Below, in pieces: positions 56,439-64,000 of a stretch of DNA of 64,000 bases. The stretch's first letter is position 1; each line of letters begins with the position of its first letter. This DNA comes from Xenopus tropicalis (taxonomy: Eukaryota > Chordata > Amphibia > Anura > Pipidae), in the NCBI RefSeq assembly GCF_000004195.4, contig NC_030678.2, forward strand, positions 89,564,904 through 89,628,903, in the 5' to 3' direction. The notes below the pieces were generated by a model, which saw only the letters and a list, made by a program, of their open reading frames with translations, made no database searches and was not told the DNA's origin. The position numbers were made by a program, and so were the translations under genes.

Positions 56439-57023
56439 TTAAAGAAATACTGTCATGGGAAAACGTTATATTTTTTTCAAAACACATCGGTTAATATAGC
56501 TTCTCCAGTGGAATCCTGCATTGAAATCTGTTTTCAAAATCTCTTGATACTTAATTTTGAAATTTCACATGGGGCTAGCCATATTCTTCATTTCCCAGGG
56601 TGTCACATCCATGTGACATGTGCTCTGATAAACTTCAGTCACACTTTACTGCTGAGCTGCAAGTTAGAGTGATATCACCAACCTGTCAGCAGCCGATCAG
56701 CAGAACAATGGGAAGGTAGCAAGATAGCAGCTCCCAGTAGATATCAGAATAGCACTCAAAAGTAAGATATCCAAGTTTGGCTTGGGACTCCTCCAGTTAC
56801 ACGGGAGTAGGAGAAACAATAGGTTATCTGTTCTAATGTGTAGCGCTGGCTCCAGCACAATGCACTGAGATGGCTGCCTGCACACCAATATTACAACTAA
56901 AAAAAATACATTTGTTGGTTCAAGAATAAAATTTTAAATGGTAGAGTGAATTATTTGCTATGTAAACAGTGTAATTTAGAAATAAAAAGTATACCATAAA
57001 AATCATGACAGTATTCCAATTAA
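56439..57023. repeat. TTAA-flanked MITE (family K), full length
   Basis: Starts TTAAAGAAATACTGTCATGG and ends atcatgacagtattccaatt + aa, with TTAA at both boundaries. Lies between the Rh and tmem50a genes. Confidence 0.75.
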
Positions 57024-57854
57024 AGGTGAAAAGCAGGTGAGGATACCTAAAGGTGGGGAAAAACCTTAATCGTCTGGTTTCTGAATTCCCCACTTTGTTT
57101 GCTGCCTGCCCTGATCTTTTGCTTGAATACGACTTTGAGTTTTCCTAATCCCTTGGATACTTCAAATTGAACTATCTGAACACAGCTTGCTCCTTGGTCC
57201 TGACTTCAACCATGGCGAGGGCCATTGGCATATCAAGTGGTAGGCAAAATTAGGCTGCCACAGTCATTTCGCCCATGGACCAATGATAAGATCAAACTTG
57301 TCCGACAAGACCACATCCACAATATCTTATCTAGCCTCATGCATTTGACTTCATACATTGGCTGCTCTCTTGGCCTAGAGGGACTGAGTTGGTAGTCAAT
57401 ATCTGCCCTTGATTGGCTAGCTTTAAAAAACTAAAACCATCATAACCACTGGGTCCCTCTCCAGAGGCCTCTAAAACCACACCCCTGGAGACCCCCTAAA
57501 TGTGGTCATTTTGCTGTACTTTGTTCTGAAAAACACAGTAGTGCAGTGGTTGATGGTATCATTTTGTGCTGCTTCCAGTTCTCTTTTCTAGTTGAGAGCC
57601 TTTATATAATTAGGTCAGAATTATCCAACATTAGTCTCATGCCCTCCAATGACCTTTATAACTCACAGCCTGCTATTACTTTATTTGATACAATTAAAAA
57701 AATGGTAGAAATATATATTGTAATCACAATACAAGGAAGTTTAATGTGTCTCTGACACTTAAATTAAAGTACAGGTATAGGAGCTGTTATCTAGAATGCT
57801 GGGACCTGGGGTTTCCGGATAAGAGACCTTTCCATAATTTGGATCTTTATACCT

Positions 57855-57921
57855 TAAAGGTGGTCATACCCTATAAGATCTGGTCATTTGGCTTCAATCT
57901 GCCCGTGTATGGCCACCTTAA
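57855..57921. repeat. Short MITE
   Basis: Ends taaaggtggtcatacccta / cccgtgtatggccacctta. A reduced member of the family at 63505-63862. Confidence 0.5.
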
Positions 57922-58228
57922 ATCTGCTAAAAAAATAATTTAAACTTTAATCCAATCCAATAGGATTATATATGTGTATGTATAAACAATAAGAAAATGT
58001 TTTGTTAAACTGTTTTACTTCAAAGACAAATTTACATTTACAAAACATGACAAACAGCTGTTAACCAAACAAATAAAAAGTGCAAAAGCTGATAATAAAA
58101 GTATTCAGTGGTAAATATTTCCAGTACTCTTGAAAAATAAAGGGTGTGTTTTAGCTAAAATGGATTATTATTAGGAATGTGTTAAAAAAGGGAAAAAAAT
58201 GGAAGAAAGATTTTTCTGTGGAGTTGTT

Positions 58229-63205
<4,977 letters not shown>

Positions 63206-63504
63206 TCATTCAGAAAACACACAATTAACAGGAACACTCTGCTCTTTATCAGCAACCATACATATGCTAAGCTTAAAGGAGACATATTGGATAAATGGAA
63301 AACCCCTAATTTTGTAGGCAATTATGTATAATATATGGTTCTGGTTTCACTTTTGGCTAAACATAAATCCTATCTGTAAAAACGGCCCCTTTATTGGAGC
63401 TCCCTATAGATCCTATCATTTTTCTGTCTGTATTTCAAGGGTGGGCGTGTCCTAAAAGTCCCTGCCAGAAGCACAGCAGGAGGGGGATAGGCAATCACAG
63501 CCTT

Positions 63505-63862
63505 AAGGTGCCCATACACTATAAGATCCACTCGCTTGGCGGTGTCGCCAAGCGATGTCGCCATGCGAGCGGATCTTCACTCGATATCCCCACCTACGGG
63601 TGGGCGATATCGGGTAGCAAGGGACTTAAAAATAATCCGATCGTTTGGCCCTGGGGCCAAACGATCGGATTACATTTGAGTTTATGGGGCAGTCGGTTCG
63701 GGGACCGCATCAACGAGCCAATGCGGTCCCCGATCCGACTGGATTTTCTAACCTGGCCGATCGAGATCTGGCCAATTTCAGGCTAGATATCGGTCGGCCA
63801 GGCCGCTCTGTTCTGCCCATACATGGGCCGATTAGTCGGCCCGTGTATGGGGGCCTTTACAC
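63505..63862. repeat. Palindromic MITE, GC-rich
   Basis: Ends taaggtgcccatacactata and cccgtgtatgggggccttta. Inner hairpin cgatcgtttggccctggggc + caaacgatcg and a gcggtccccgatcc / gttcggggaccgc pair. The 130- and 87-codon plus-strand frames here are read through this repeat and are not genes. Confidence 0.8.
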
Positions 63863-64000
63863 TCACACAAGCAAAGACAGGCTTCAGTTCCCTATCAGGT
63901 CAGTCTAGCTGCTGATTGGTTCCTATCCTACAGTGCCGTGTACTGAGAGCCGCCGGCTCCCCAGCACATCCAGAGAATTCAGCCAGCAGGAAGTGGAACA

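Noticed and set aside
63394..63908. 130- and 87-codon plus-strand frames near the right edge
   Set aside because: Read through a palindromic MITE; similar peptide pieces (SPIRLDFLTWPIEIWPISG) arise from the related MITE at 49434-49640.

Overview
This window is vertebrate nuclear DNA and almost certainly comes from a clawed frog (Xenopus or a close pipid). Three spliced genes with standard GT/AG introns could be read exon by exon. They encode proteins close to human MACO1 (macoilin, TMEM57), the RHD/RHCE-type Rh protein and TMEM50A, in the neighbourhood these genes share in mammals. The frog assignment rests on very dense small DNA transposons of kinds typical of Xenopus: TTAA-flanked MITEs, hAT elements, a Tc1 element and a Neptune/Penelope-type element. 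I cannot tell X. tropicalis from X. laevis by eye.

Layout. (1) 26253 down to 442, minus strand: maco1, 11 coding exons, complete CDS of 661 codons. Its 3' UTR runs off the left edge. Its first exon lies in a GC-rich, CpG-containing region at about 26.15-27.06 kb. Its introns hold a hAT element with an internal minisatellite (5784-7520), a Tc1 element with one nonsense codon (20348-21979) and many MITEs. (2) 26.3-32.2 kb: intergenic space between the divergent maco1 and Rh genes. (3) 32194 to 55999, plus strand: a complete 10-exon Rh gene (414 codons). Exon sizes match human RHCE/RHD as I recall them, except small changes in exons 1, 2, 4 and 7. Intron 1 holds a degenerate minisatellite, intron 2 a 5'-truncated Penelope-like element with an open GIY-YIG reading frame, and intron 5 a second hAT element carrying a minisatellite. 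(4) 63190 down to 58229, minus strand: the last five coding exons of tmem50a, which converges on the Rh gene; exons for about 31 N-terminal residues lie beyond the right edge.

The three genes are neighbours by ancestry and are not an operon or pathway. Macoilin is an ER/nuclear-envelope membrane coiled-coil protein. The Rh protein is a membrane protein of the Amt/Rh/Mep family, expected in the red-cell membrane. TMEM50A is a small four-helix membrane protein. The most interesting gene-level observation is that the frog Rh protein keeps only one of the two pore histidines of ammonia-conducting Rh proteins. The most interesting mobile-element observations are two unrelated hAT elements with internal minisatellites, and a degenerate hammerhead-ribozyme-like fold downstream of the Penelope ORF. 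I did not find a prokaryote-like defence system or any clearly new gene family.
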